From assembly GCF_001540865.1 (NCBI RefSeq), contig NC_033622.1:2709454-2773453 (forward strand): a DNA stretch of 64,000 nucleotides. The letters run 5' to 3'. The position numbers and the translations under genes were made by a program. This DNA comes from Ananas comosus. Its lineage: Eukaryota; Streptophyta; Magnoliopsida; Poales; Bromeliaceae. Below the pieces are notes generated by a model. It saw only the letters and a list, made by a program, of their open reading frames with translations, did not search any database and was not told the origin of the DNA. Shown here one piece after another: positions 11,884-23,700 of the stretch (the first letter of the stretch is position 1; each line of letters opens with the position of its first letter).

Positions 11884-14767
11884 CTGGGGGGGAAAAGGGG
11901 GGTGAGAAACCGCAACCATGGTTTTCTCAGTGGGTACGACAGAGCCACGAAGGCAAGTCGTAATCACCGGAAACCAAAGGAGATAGATAAACAAGTATAT
12001 ATCTGTAAGCTGATATGAAATAGAACTACAGTAGCTACAACAGATAAATAGGAAGCAATAAATAAACCTGCTACTGTATAGAAAACAATGCAAAGAATGC
12101 CTCAATGTACTGAACCAGAAACTGTACCCAATCTGTGCCTGCTGTATCGGTCCGCAGACCTCAAGCGCTACCTGTCACTAACTGCACCGACCTGATCCAT
12201 CCGCCCCGCAGGACGACCTATCCGGATAAGTACACCTCCGATCGGTGGCCAAACCGATCCGGTGTCATGAATACCCCCAAGTGCCGTGACTAAGTCATGC
12301 TGGTATGCTCAAACAAAAACAAACCCGGCTAAAGCCGGTGCCTAGGCCGAAGCCAACAACGAGGGCGTACAATGCCAAACTGAAATAGAAGCTAGGGCGT
12401 ACAACGCCGAACCTCGATCAACCAGATCGAAACACACGACAAGAGAGTCGATGTGTTGCCTGGACCCAAGGTCCACAGAGATACTGAAATACAAATGCAA
12501 CCTGCTCTACATGTCTATCAACCACTAACCAAATGCAATCAAAGAGGTACGATATACGAAAGATAAGCAAACAATGACATGTAGAGACTAAAATACGGGA
12601 ATAGAAAAACAGGAGAAGGAGGTGAAACGCTCTCACCGACTACCAGCTCGAAGCACCCACCTGTCACTGTCGCGTCGGAACACTGGGTACGCACAGAGTC
12701 TACCGGACCTAAGAAGATCCACCAAGTCAGTATCCAAACCACTAACCCAAAGCACGAGACTCACAAACCCCCACACAGGATCCCCGTAATCGGTTTCCCA
12801 AAACCGATTACCGTAACTCACCGGAAGTCCCGAAAACCACACCGGGACGCCGTCGGGGCCCACTGAGTGTCCCGAACTCACCGACTCGTACCACGAATCA
12901 CCCGCTGCCCCAAAACATTCCAATTTGGATGCCTTGGCAGCGAACACAAGGTAACACAACAATACGATCATCGCCGGATAATCGTACGAATCCGGATTTC
13001 CGGAAGCGTCTATTTCGACACCGGAACCCTCCGTCGCTAACCTATCATCATCGAACCCACAAAATGATGATGGTGATCAGCCAACAAGGCTCAGCGACAA
13101 AACACGAAGCAACCAAACACCGTCGGAAAGAATCCGAACCGAAACCGCGTTCTTTCGGCGAATTTCGCCGAAAAACGCACCGAAATCGACCTACCGATTT
13201 CCGCGAAAGCTAACGGACCATGGACAATCAGTCCAGTGATCAAAACAAACTCCCACACACTACCCACAGTAGCCACACAAAGCACAATTGCATAAAAGAC
13301 CCTCTAATTACATAAAATATCATCATTTTATGTAATTTGAGCGATCAAGCAGCTCGTTCACGCAAACCGAGGACTTTCAAAGTCCGCAGAGACACGTACT
13401 GACACGTCTCAACGTACCGGAGTCCGTGCTCACGATCCGGAGCACAGCGGCTCGCTGTGGGAAGCGCGGGAGCAACCCGAAGGTTCAGCGAATAGCGCGC
13501 AGTCAGGGAAGATCGCGCCGAACAGAACTAACCGGACACTGTTGATCCAAAGTGAGGTGAGCACTGCGATCAGCACTGACCAACGATCACCGTGCTCACC
13601 TCCGGAGGCATCAGGACAGCCTCGGATCGCCGGATAAGCGTGCGCAAACCCAAAACAGCAGCCAAAAAGGCTAAAACGGAGCGACATCGCCAAAACAGCG
13701 GAACGGGGCCTTCCCGACAGAAACAAAGGTGAGCACGATGATCAGAAACTTGCCAGGATCATCGTGCTCCCTTCCGTAGAGATCGAGGAAGCTCGGGAAG
13801 CCCAGAACAAGAAACCCACTCAAATAAGCCCTATTTCGGGCTTGGCCGGAGCAACCTTGCTCCGGCCGGCCTCCGGCGGCACGGCGGCGCGCGCGGGGCC
13901 CTGAGTCGGGTGAGGGGGAGGTGAGGAACACCGTGCTCACCTCAGTTGGCGACGGGGAGCTGCGACGGCGTCGACGGAGCAAGTTGAGCCCGCACGAGAT
14001 CGGGCTCGGGTTCCACGAGTTGCTGCGGCCACGGCGGTGGCCGGGCAGCTCCGGGACGGCGGAGGCGGGCTGCAGGAGGTCGGGGGAGGGCGGCACAGGT
14101 GGCTCAGGGCGGCAGCGGCGCGAGGAAAGGGGCCGCACACGACTTCGGCTCGGGCTCGGGTTGGAGGGCTGCAGGCGGCTCGCGCGGCGGCAGCGGCGCT
14201 CAGGGCGGCTCGGGGCAGAGGCGGCCGACTGCCTGAGGTCGGGGAGGTGCCACAGGGGCGGCCCAGGGCGGCGGCGACGTGAGGGAGAGGCCGCGGGCTT
14301 GCCTCGGATCGAGCGGGTCTGGGGCGGCCACGGCTGGCCGAGGCGGCGACGGCGGCGAGTCGGGGCGGCGGCGACCGGCAGGAAGGAGCGCCCGGGCACG
14401 GGGGATGTCGGCGGGAGCGATCTCAGGCGGTGGCGGCGCGCGGGCAGCGGCTGCAACCCAGCTCGGCTTGAGCTCGGCCTGGGCTGCTGCAGGCGGCTGG
14501 AGCGGCTGCGGCGGCGCAGGCGACGGCGACGGTCGGCGGGAAAGAGTTGCCGGAGCACGGTGAAGTCCAGGGGGAGGGTCTGCAGGAGACGCAGCCCCGG
14601 GCCTTCACACAACCCGAGAGAAGAGAGGGAGAGAGAAAGAGAGGGAAGGAAGATGGGTGATGGCTCGGCGGCGGCCGGGGCTCAGCCGGCGGCGGCCGGG
14701 GCTGGTGCAGCAAGGGCAGGGGGAAGGGTGAAGGTGGCTGGGGCGACTAGGGTAGCTGGGGGCTGGC

Positions 14768-14784
14768 TAGGGTTAGGGTTAGGG
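14768..14784 (+). repeat. Short interstitial telomere-like repeat
   Basis: TAGGGTTAGGGTTAGGG lies inside the solo LTR. Two to three units only, so more likely composition or a promoter telo-box-like element than a true internal telomere. Confidence 0.5.
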
Positions 14785-15763
14785 GGTCAAAACCCTAGGA
14801 ACCACTATATAAACAAGGTACAAATCGCAAGAAAGCCCCTCAAACATCAGAATTTCAATCCGAGATCCTCACAATACGACTAAAACGCAAGAACGACCCT
14901 CCACGTGCGATCTCACGCAAAACGGTACATAAAATATCGCGACTTTCGCGAAAATACCATTTTGCCACTACCGACCTCTCCTCGATCAACGCGCGATCTC
15001 CGCAGATCCGTCCGTCAGATTTGCGAACGGATTGCACCAGTGCGATCAGCACGACGGAGACAACAAAGCTGCGATTTCGTTTCGTCTTGATCGACCACGG
15101 ATTCACGACAAAATCCAACCTTCTTCGAATAGAAGGAAACACACACATAAATACATATAAAACATGTATTTTTGGATTTTCTCGAAATCCGTGCGTCAAA
15201 CTCAAAATCCGTCAGCGTCATTAGTTCCAGAATAGCTGACCCGGTCGAAACGAGCTATTGGACTGCTATGAACAGAGTCCGGTACGAGCCAGAAGCCAAC
15301 TTCTCACCGCGGCTTCTCCGGAAAATCGAGTTACTATTCACTTTAAGTGAAACTTGGAAATCGCGTAGAATTTCCGTTTTAACTCGTTTTCGCCCGAAAC
15401 TTGACGAGTGCTTTTGTAATTAAATTACACACAAAAACATCGTCAACTGAGAGTTTAGCTACACTGCAAAAATCTCAGTCCTTACACCCGTAGGGATCAA
15501 AGGGCGTTCTGCTGCTTGGCGGAGTGTGCGTGCGTGTCGTGGAGGACAGGCACATTTGGCGGATTCTTCGCGATAGCAAGCTCGATGGTGCTTATGCTAA
15601 GAGGAGTAAGACATTAAGGGCTGATGCGGGGACAAAGACGGACTGCGGTAGCGAGGCTCGTGATCGTTCGGGCGCGAAGGCTCGGCGGACTGCGCAGAAG
15701 GCTACGCGGATCGGGAGCAGCTTGGCACGCGACGAGGACATCAGCGCGTTAGGTGGGGGAAAA

Positions 15764-16321
15764 TGTTACGGACTTAGCGAAATTGTTGTGCAATCTAAGT
15801 CCTTGGCCCAACTTCGCTAAGTGGGTAGCCAAAGGAGCGCCAAAACCAGCAGCCTTTCATGGGAGATGAAGGGACATGTAATTGCTGCAATTAATGCCTC
15901 TATAACTGCCAGCGAAAACCCAAGGGACATGGACAACTCGTGGGATCATTAGGTATTCATGAGGGCTCATTATTATGTAATAGTAGGTGAGTTAATGTGT
16001 GCCTTAATGGGTGAGTTAGTATAGGCTAGATTCAATGTATCTAGGAGCCTATAAGTAGGAGGAATGGCTTAGGCCAAAGTAGAGAGGAAGAGAGGTAGAA
16101 ACACAAGAGGAGTTGTGTATTGTAGTCCTATTTTTCTAAGTAGCGGAGTACTTAGTTTTTTGGGAACCTCTACCCTTCTCTCATCTCTCCTTTTTGTATA
16201 CTTAGTCATAGGGCGCGGAGGTCCAAGCTAGCAACAAGGAGCTAGACTTGCCCATCTTCGAGCAGGAAGGTGGGTGCCATGCCGCACGGGCTTTGCGAAC
16301 AAAAAAGCTAAGACCGAGACA
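15764..16321 (+). repeat. 3' LTR of the gag-protease element (558 bp)
   Basis: It pairs with 8775-9328. It starts TGTTACGGACTTAGCG after a purine tract and ends CCGAGACA. It differs from the 5' LTR by scattered substitutions, a few small indels and a short GCCATGCC-type insertion near 16278, so the insertion is not recent. Confidence 0.9.
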
Positions 16322-17333
16322 ACGGGCTCCTTCACTAATATTAATCCAAGAAATAGAAATGGTCAAGATGATTTATCTAAGTGTTAACAATTTGAAAGCA
16401 CTACATGATTGGTGCTTTCGGAAGCATCATAGTCAGAATCTAATTTAATATGCTGAAAGAAAGACTTTCGTTTTATTATTGCGATTGACTAGCTTATAAT
16501 ACATTCGGTCAAATACTAGATGATAACTTATTTTTAAAAATTTTGGATACAAAAAAAAAGTTATTTTCAAGTTTTTATTTTTTGTTGTTAAATAAATATT
16601 TTAGATAAAAAAATTTAATTAATTTATTGTCCACTTCTGCATCTTTTGATATACAAAGGCTATGTTGGGCGTCGCATATGTTTTTTGTTTTTTTAAATAG
16701 GCCACGTCAGTTACCTTGTTTGTTTTTTATTTTTTAATAGAATTTTATATATCAAAAGATATAAGAGTGGATAATAATTTGCCAATAATTTTTTTATCTA
16801 AGGTATTTACTTGACAACAAAAGATAATTGAAAATAATTTTTTACTTGACTGAATACATTACAAACTAACCAACTATAATAATAATAAAAAATTCGAACA
16901 CAACAAATTATCTAGAAATAATGTTATGAAAAATTTAAAAATGACAACGATTGCCAAAAGAGGCCTACTATTTTTTTTTCAACCTTCTTATGTTATAGTA
17001 TAAAAATTTTTCAATAAAGCAAATACAAAATATATAGAACATCAATTTCGAAGTCATTAACTTTTCATTAAATAAACAATAACTAAAAAGTAATTTTTAC
17101 TTGAATCTTAGTTCAACTAGGGCATACTTGCTTTACCAAAAGTAGAGGACATGGAGTTATTTTTAACCGTAAATATCCTCCTTTGCTGTTTGATTTATCG
17201 TGAATTAAGATTCACCCATAACTTAATTATCCAAAATGCGGTAACTAACTTCGCCTTACAGCCAATTTGTTTCACCGAAAGGTGAAGTTTAGATTGAAGT
17301 TCATATTGTTGAGCTAATTAGGCGCGGACATGT
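16322..17333. mobile_element. AT-rich region with a foldback element (about 16482-16880)
   Basis: The segment 16482-16680 is repeated in inverted form at 16700-16880. Examples are ATACATTCGGTCAAAT against ACTTGACTGAATACAT, and TAGATAAAAAAATT against AATTTTTTTATCTA. The whole behaves as a diverged palindrome of about 400 bp, consistent with a MITE. I could not fix a target duplication. From 16880 to 17333 the DNA is AT-rich with no gene. Confidence 0.6.
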
Positions 17334-18064
17334 TGTATGCTGGTACTCACTTCAAAAGCATTTATTCGGTCCTGCACCGGGAGCACTGGAAAAGTTTAAA
17401 GGAAACCAAATCGCGCCAATTGAAGGAAGTTACAGTAACCGCAAGCAGTTGCATGCGGTTCCGATCGGCTGGAGGTGGTCCGGGATATCAGGAGATAATG
17501 GCCGATCGTGTAAGAGCAATAACTCATCAAGGGGGCAATCTATAAATAGGGTAATAACGCCCTAAAAAGGGTTCTTTTTCCCTGTAAATAAAAGACCACC
17601 CTTATTTCCTCGCAATTTTCAGCATTTTCTAGGAGTAGTCTACTTGTAATTTTACTGCTTTTCTCTAGGAGTTGTTCGCTAAAGTAGAATCCTGGAGTCT
17701 GTCTGCCCCACGAGCATCACTCTATTGTAAACTATATATCTGTCCTTGTACTTCCCATCAGTCAATCAGAAGAAAGTCTTTTCGGCTCTTCCAGCCGACC
17801 ACGTATTGTGTTGCTTTAGCCATTCGGCTTTTCTCCCGGCCTAGTTTTCTGACCTGCTCTGTACACTTGGCTCATTCTAGCCGTACCGAACAGATAGTAG
17901 TGGTTTTCGAATCCGGCTGGTTCGATCCCTCGTCAGCCGAATCGCTTGATCTGTCGAAGGGCGCAAACTTCGAGGGTCACTATCCGCAGCCGTTCCTCAC
18001 CCCGACGCACTCCCCGGGGAGGATCCTTGACTGGGTCAAGGGTCAAAAAATTCGGCTACCAACA
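17334..18064 (+). mobile_element. Solo LTR (731 bp) with CATGT target duplication
   Basis: It starts TGTATGCTGGTACTCA and ends GGCTACCAACA. The duplication CATGT is perfect at 17329-17333 and 18065-18069. Inside are a TATA box (TATAAATAGG at 17541) and, downstream, an AATAAA at 17587, as expected for U3/R of an LTR. The 143-codon ORF from 17672 lies wholly inside it and has no recognisable domain, so I do not call it a gene. The family is unrelated to the long LTRs elsewhere in the window. Confidence 0.85.
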
Positions 18065-18069
18065 CATGT

Positions 18070-18559
18070 GAAAATTACGTTTCTTCTGTGTTTATTTGTA
18101 TAACCGTGGAACTAAAGTTTCTCAAGTTTTGTTATTTGTTTTATAAGAAGTGAATAGTATAAAAGCTAAATGTATGAGAGTATTTTATTATTTCTTTCCT
18201 CCGCTTTTTTGTAATCTACTTTAAAAAGTTTGAGTTTCGATCGAAAATGAAGTTACGATAAATGAAACAGCAAAAATGGACATTTATGATTGAAAATTTC
18301 TTTTACTCTTTTTCACTTTCGATAAGACAAACATACCTTAGACGGTAGCAAAGTTAATTACAAAAGAGGAAGAAATTGAAAAAATAATAAAAATTTAACT
18401 ATAATTTTTTTATCCTTTATATGCTAGTGTAAAATTGTTTGATGAAATAATAAAAAACAAAATAACTACAAACAAACAATGATAATAAAATTATACTTGA
18501 ACTTGAGTTCAACTTAAAGTTCTTTTTAATCTAAAAACTAAAAACAAGTAAAAAAACAA
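18070..18559. other. AT-rich spacer, nothing recognised
   Basis: No ORF, RNA or repeat boundary is evident. A phrase near 18480-18520 (TACTTGAACTTGAGTTCAACT) resembles one at 17100-17120, so the 17334-18064 LTR may have split an older AT-rich element. Confidence 0.3.
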
Positions 18560-20527
18560 GGCCAATTTGCATCAAAAATCCACTAGTTTTGCGCTTTTGC
18601 GAAAATGGGCCACATTTTTTAGTTTTGCAGATTCGGGCTGAATTTTTCAGCAAACTGACTAAAATACCCTTTGTATCTTTTTTTCTCTCCTCTTTTTTTT
18701 TTTCTCTCGTTCTTTTTTTCTTTCTCTTCCCAGAGAGCGGCGGAGGCGGAGGCGGAGGCGGAGGCGGAGGCGGAGGCGGAGGCGGAGGCGGCCCGCTTCG
18801 GTTTTGTCCGGCGCATTCTTACCCTCGCCGGCGTACCCCCCACCTTCCTCGCCTCCAATCTTGCCGAGGCCACGCTGTGACTTTTTTTTTTCCCCTCTCC
18901 GACCCTCCTCCACTGCCTCCGACGACGACGCTTATCTTACCCTCTCTCGCCCTTCTCGCCCTTTCCCTCTCCCTGCTCCTTCGCCTCCTCCGCCGCCTCC
19001 GACGACGACGCCTCTCCGCCGACATCGGCACCACGAAGGTTGCTACGGCACTGCAGCCTCGGACCGGGGGGTCTTTAGTAGCGTCGCCGCCGGCGCCGTG
19101 GTCGTTAGCGGAAAGATGTAACAAAAAAAATTACAGAAGAAGAAAAAAGAAAAGAATAAAGACAAAAAATTATATAAAAAGGAAGAAGAAAATGAAATTG
19201 CACTGTTAAAATAAGATTACACTGTTTTAAAATAAATTTGTACTAATGAAAATTACACTACTTGATATAGAAATTACACTTTTTAAGAATGGATTTTACA
19301 CTCTTTAGGCTAACGTTGCACTATTTAGGAGAATTTTGCACCATTTTTTTTTCTTTTCTTTTTCTCTCTCTTTTTTTCTTCTTCTTCCGCTGTTGCCTCC
19401 CGCCCACCCGGGCCGAGGTCTCCTCTAGCTTCGAGGTTGCGTACGACCTCACCCCGCTTCGCAATGTCCCGCCGCATCCTCACGTGCTCCCGCTGTGAGA
19501 TCAGGAGCGCCTCCCCGTGCGAGGCTGATTGTGCCGCCACTCTCCTGTAGACCTTGCCGCGGAGGTCGCCAGCAACGATGGCGGCCTCGCCGTCCACGGC
19601 GACGGCAACAAAGTACCCGCTGGCGGGCTTCGGGGCCGCCAACTGTCCCGGAAGTCGCCGAGCTCGAGGAGGCTCCTGACAACAAGGGACCTCGCCCCGG
19701 GCGGGAGGCAGCACCGGAAGAAGAAGAAAAAGAGAAAGAGAAAGAGAAAAACAAAAGGAAAAGAAATTGTGCAAAATTCTTCTAAATAATGCAACGTTGG
19801 CTTAAAGGGTGTAAAATTCATTCCAAAATAGTATAATTTTTATATCAAATAGTGCAATTTTCATTAAAACAGTGCAAATTTGTTTTAAAACAGTGTAATC
19901 TTATTTTAACAGTGCAATTTCATCTTCTTCTTCCTTGTTATATAATTTTTTGTCATCATTTTTTTCTTCTTCCTTCTTTTATAATTTTTTTTGTCGCGTC
20001 TCTCCGCCAACGGCCACGGCGCCGGCGACGATGTTGCTAAAGACCCCCCGCTCTGAGGCTGCGGCGCCGCAGCGACCTTTACGGCACCGATGTCAGCAGA
20101 GAGGCGTCGTCGTCGGCGGCAGTGGAGGAAGCGAAGGAGCAGGGAAAGGGAAAGGGCGAAAAGGGTGAGAGAGGGTGAGATAGGCGTCGTCGTCGGAGGC
20201 AGTGGAGGAGGGTCGGAGAGGGGGAAAAAAAAAAAGTCGCAGCGCTGCCTCGGCAGGGTCGAAAGCAAGGAAGGTGGGGGTTGCACGGGTGAGGGTAAGC
20301 ATGCGCCGGACAAAACCGAAGCGGGCCGGCCGCCTTCGCCCCCGCCTCGGCTGCTCTCTGGGAAGAGAAAGAAAAAAAAAACGAAAGAAAAAAAAAAAAG
20401 GAGAGAGAAAAATATACAAGAGTATTTTGATCAGTTTACTGAAAATCCGGCCCGAATATGCAAAATCGAAAAAGGTGGCTCACTTTTGCAAAAGCGCAAA
20501 ACTAGTGAATTTTTTATGCAAATTGGC
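18560..20527. mobile_element. About 2-kb near-palindromic foldback element (Mutator-like)
   Basis: The outer 120 bp are inverted repeats (GGCCAATTTGCATCAAAAAT against its complement ending at 20527). The symmetry continues far inward: the left arm (18560 to about 19425) matches the inverted right arm (about 19670-20527), leaving only about 240 bp of unpaired centre. The arms contain the same CG-rich block, the same A-rich block and the same 20-25-bp series built on ATTACACT. The left arm alone carries an expanded GGAGGC hexamer tract (18735-18790). A-rich flanks make the target duplication uncertain (AAAAAACAA against AAAAAAAAA). No transposase is present. Frames of GEAEAEA, Arg-rich or Ser/Pro-rich type are composition artefacts. 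A related element lies at 49680-51104. Confidence 0.8.
18730..18792 (+). repeat. (GGAGGC)n hexanucleotide microsatellite
   Basis: About ten tandem GGAGGC units lie in the left arm of the foldback element. The corresponding site in the right arm (about 20318-20355) has only one or two. In the three frames it reads as poly-Gly, Glu-Ala or Arg-Arg-type repeats. Confidence 0.9.
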
Positions 20528-20895
20528 AAAAAAAAATCCTAAAGTTATTTTAATTTAAAACTAAAAAAACACTATTCTAAAATAGGACATAGACATACAT
20601 CTTTAGTATCTTACACCTTTTTATCTTAAGTCTAGAAAAATTATTGGATTTTTAGTTAAAAAAAAAAAAAAAACTTGACAAGACAAGGGCCCATTCTTAA
20701 CCGTTGGATGAGGGAGTTTAATAAATTTCCAACCCTATTTATTTAAATAATTTAAAGTTTAGAAATGTAAATGCGAAGTGGTATTATGAGGGTCTCCGTA
20801 CATTTTTCACCATAAAACCCGCAAATTCTAGGGCTGTCGACCCCTCTTCTAGGGTTTACGCCGCGCTTGTTTCCGAACATCGAACCACCGCAACA
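20528..20895 (+). promoter_or_regulatory. Promoter region of the eL39 gene (site II and telo-box-like motifs)
   Basis: A site II element (TGGGCC in the minus sense, within GGGCCCATT at 20687-20695) and a telo-box-like CTAGGGTTT (20849-20857, reverse AAACCCTAG) lie upstream of the eL39 start. Both motifs are established features of plant ribosomal protein gene promoters. The AT-rich block at 20734-20750 is too far from a plausible transcription start to be called a TATA box with confidence. Confidence 0.6.
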
Positions 20896-21224
20896 ATGGT
20901 GATCCCTCCTCTCTCTCCCCTTCTTCTTCTTCCTCCTCTTCTTCTTTATCTTGTTCTAATCTTATCTTGGATTTCCCCTCCGTAGCCGTCCCACAAGACC
21001 TTCAAGATCAAGAAGAAGCTGGCGAAGAAGATGCGTCAAAATCGCCCTATCCCTCACTGGATCCGCATGCGCACCGATAACACCATCAGGTAATTTTTGG
21101 GTCTCTCTCTCTCTCTCCCTCTCTCTCTCTATGAGTGTTTTGATCTCTAATTGGCATGATTTTGGTGTTTCTCAGGTATAATGCGAAGCGGAGGCACTGG
21201 CGACGCACGAAGTTAGGGTTTTGA
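20896..21224 (+). CDS. RPL39: 60S ribosomal protein eL39 (L39e)
   Basis: eL39 is a very small basic protein that lines the exit tunnel of the large cytosolic ribosomal subunit. Three exons: the ATG alone (20896-20898), 20986-21089 and 21176-21224 (stop TGA 21222-21224). Introns are GT-AG: the first interrupts right after the start codon (GTGATCC...CCGTAG), the second splits an Arg codon (AG|GTAATT...TTTCTCAG|G). The joined frame gives 51 residues, the usual length of plant eL39. It opens [20 protein letters not shown] and closes with [12 protein letters not shown]. An intron immediately after ATG is a common layout in small plant ribosomal protein genes. The gene looks intact. It lies just downstream of a large foldback element and about 0.8 kb upstream of a Tourist-like element. 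I could not place the poly-A site. Confidence 0.97.
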
Positions 21225-22035
21225 GGTCTCCATGGGTGATTCTTCCCTCTTTCCTATGCGTAAAACTAGGGTTTTTGGTTGCTTTGACTAGCTTCTTGAA
21301 TCCAAGTGTCTAAATCTGGTACCAAGGAAAAGTTGAATTTAAAATATTCTGATGACAATGAGCGCAGGATGTATGATGCTATTTTGAGTTATTATTTGGA
21401 TCTAAAGAAATTAATCTTTCTTTCGAAATGAATTGGTGATCTTGTGAGCTTTATATGTGATATTATGTCTTTCTGGAAGTATATATTGCATATATATAGT
21501 AACTTGTCTACTGCGCGAGCACCACTTAATTCCTCTTTGTGAACTCTGAACCTGTTTGATTCTGGGATTTTGCGTGCAATGGGTTGCTTTAACAGCAATA
21601 GCTGAGTACGTAATCCTTTCTTAAACGATAGTATCAACATTATGGTGTATTTTATTATCAAGAGGCGTGCTTAGAATGCAATATCAGATTAGGTCATCAA
21701 CCTTGTAAGATATAGTTGGTCTTAGCAGTTAGTTTAGTATTGCTCATACGAAACTGTAAGTCATAATTGTGTATCTTATTTACGTAAGAGACAATGAAGA
21801 TCAAAAGGCCCATGAGGAAGCTGATACGGGATTGATTTGTATCAAAGATTATTTTGAATTGGTCAGTTTGCCAACTGATGATGGATTGGCTGTGAAAAGA
21901 TATGAAATGACAAATGTTGGCTAATTATATGGTCTAGCAACTATATTTCCATGTTGGGAGCATGTGAAAAGGTTACATAAACTGGAGGAATTATTGCATG
22001 CGTAGTTGTGTATGCAATGTGGTCTTTAACACTTA
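21225..22035. other. 3' flank of eL39 gene, no further gene recognised
   Basis: The first few hundred bases probably include the eL39 3' UTR. The remainder has only short ORFs and no familiar protein motif. Confidence 0.4.
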
Positions 22036-23697
22036 GGGTTTGTTTGGTTCAAGGGTGGAATTGGAATGGATAATGTAATGGGAATGAATTAGAATGGTAA
22101 TTGGAATGGTCCACTCCCCCAAGACGTTTGGTTCATTTGTGGATTGAAAATTGGAATGAGTTATTCCCATTCCATTGTTTGGTTCATACAAATTAAAAAA
22201 TTATAGAATACCATAATACTAATTTAACTCTCAAATATAATTTTATATTATTTAAAATTTATGAAAAATTTAATACTATTCTCTAATGAGTTTTCCAAAA
22301 AAAAATATCAAATTTATTTTTAAAAACTTTTATGCAAGAAAAAAATTATAAAAATCTAGGAATACTAATAATTTCCCCTTAAAGCATAATTTCCCCTTCA
22401 AATTTAGTAGTTTACCCAAAAAATAATAATAATTAAAAAAAGTGGACATGGAAAAGTAAATGGAAATTACATAACCATGCGCACTTCACAACAAGGTCAC
22501 AAAAATCTACCAACAAAAGCACGATCTTTTCGATTTACATTAACAATTCACACTGTAATCAAACGGATCCACCACTCGAAACCCTCCTAGAAACGCTAAT
22601 CGCACCAAGAAGTAAGTAGATCGGAGACGAATCTACAAGCAATGGCGAGTAAAGATCCAATCGGATCGGGCCTCACCTCGTCGCCACGCCGTTGCACCAA
22701 CTCGCCGTGCCGCCCCGTCTTGCTGTCGTGCTGCCGAGTCTCGCCGCCACGCTGCCCTATGCCGCCGCCGTGCCGCGTTCGCAGTACCGCTAAGGTTAGG
22801 GATAGGGTTTTGAGAGGGGTAAGAGGGGTGAGGGATAGGGTTTTTTTTTTTTGTTTGATGAGAGGGGTGAGAGATTGTATACAGAGAGAGGAGGGTGAGA
22901 TGGTCTCATGGGCTTCAGGACTTGGTGGGCTTCGGGAATGAAATCTCAATTCGGGCTTGGAGTCCGGAATCAAGTTGAATGCTGATGGGCCATTCCCATT
23001 CCAGTCCGGAATAGGAATCCCAAACCGATTCCTGTGAACCAAACAAAATTAATCGGATTTGATCAAATCGATTCCCATTCCATATCCCAAATAAATGAAC
23101 TAAACAAGCCGTTTGGTTCAAGGGTGGAATTGGAATGGATAATGGAATAGGAATGAATTGGAATGGTAATTGGAATGGCCCACTCCCTCAAGACGTTTGG
23201 TTTATTTGTGGATTGGGAATTGGAATGAGTTATTCACATTTCATTGTTTGGTTGGTATAAACTAAAAATATTATAGGATACTATAATACTAATTTTACTC
23301 TCAAATATAAATTTATATTATTTAAAATTTATGAAAAATATAATACTATTCTCTAATAAGTTTTCCAAAAAAAATATCAAATTTATTTTTAAAAACTTTT
23401 ATTGATGTGGGTTAGGGATAGGGTTTTGAGAGAGGATAGGTTTTTTTTTTTTGATGAGAAAGGGGTGAAGAGAAGGAGGGTGAGATGGTCACATGGGCTT
23501 CGAGAACTTAGTGGGCTTCCGGAATGAAATCTCAATCCGGGCTAGAAGACCGGAATCAAGTTGAAGGCTAATGGGCCATTCTCATTCCAGTCCGGAATAG
23601 GAATCCTAAACCGATTCATGCGAACCAAACAAAATTAACAGGATTTGATCAAACCGATTCCCATTCCATACCCAAATTGGATGAACCAAACAAGCCC
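22036..23697. mobile_element. Tourist/PIF-Harbinger-like element with internal tandem duplication
   Basis: The ends are GGGTTTGTTTGGTTC (22036) and the inverse GAACCAAACAAGCCC (to 23697), the TIR style of Tourist-like MITEs. The 3-bp target duplication TTA is at 22033-22035 and 23698-23700, as expected for PIF/Harbinger. Internally a second left end (GTTTGGTTCAAGGGTGG at 23111) starts a shorter repeat of the same sequence, so the element is a fused tandem of two copies. The first copy carries a GC-rich insert (22620-22800) absent from the second. No transposase is seen. Confidence 0.85.
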
Positions 23698-23700
23698 TTA

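Larger units (their letters stand above)
11165..15486 (-). mobile_element. 4.3-kb solo LTR (chromovirus, Tekay/Del-like), minus orientation
   Basis: Read on the minus strand it begins TGTAAGGACTGAG and ends GGGGCGTGACA, with canonical TG...CA ends. The 5-bp target duplication CCCGT is perfect at 11160-11164 and 15487-15491. No internal coding domain of a retrotransposon is found, so this is one long LTR left after LTR-LTR recombination. A very GC-rich block (13860-14700) generates long ORFs of Arg/Gly/Pro composition that I do not accept as genes. A plant-telomere-like run occurs at 14768-14784. Two other LTRs (29788-32202 and 46655-48606) share its end and an internal conserved block. The family name is a best guess from LTR length and termini. 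Confidence 0.85.
8775..16321 (+). mobile_element. Non-autonomous Ty3/gypsy LTR retrotransposon (gag-protease only), with a nested solo LTR
   Basis: The two LTRs (8775-9328 and 15764-16321) are near-identical in layout and run TG...TA and TG...CA. A primer binding site like TTGGTATCAGA (initiator Met-tRNA type) follows the 5' LTR at 9330-9340, and a purine-rich tract (GGTGGGGGAAAA) precedes the 3' LTR. Flanks share ACGG (8771-8774 and 16322-16325), an imperfect target duplication. The interior encodes gag and an aspartic protease but jumps from protease to a 3' non-coding part, with no reverse transcriptase, RNase H or integrase. A 4.3-kb solo LTR (11165-15486) was inserted later. Without it the element is about 3.2 kb. 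Confidence 0.9.

Noticed and set aside
14768..14784. True interstitial telomere
   Set aside because: Only two to three TTAGGG units, in a GC-rich LTR.
13671..14883. Long overlapping GC-rich ORFs (over 300 codons on each strand) inside the 4.3-kb LTR
   Set aside because: They are open in several frames at once and read as Arg/Gly/Pro/Ala low complexity. They lie wholly within a solo LTR with defined ends.
17672..18103. 143-codon ORF
   Set aside because: It lies inside a solo LTR with CATGT duplications and has no recognisable domain.
18589..19209. 206-codon ORF with a poly-Gly run
   Set aside because: It is produced by the GGAGGC microsatellite in a palindromic transposon arm, and the inverted arm yields mirror ORFs.
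21790..21910. Possible coding stretch (EDNEDQKAHEEADTG) downstream of the eL39 gene
   Set aside because: It is short, without a start, splice sites or a known motif.
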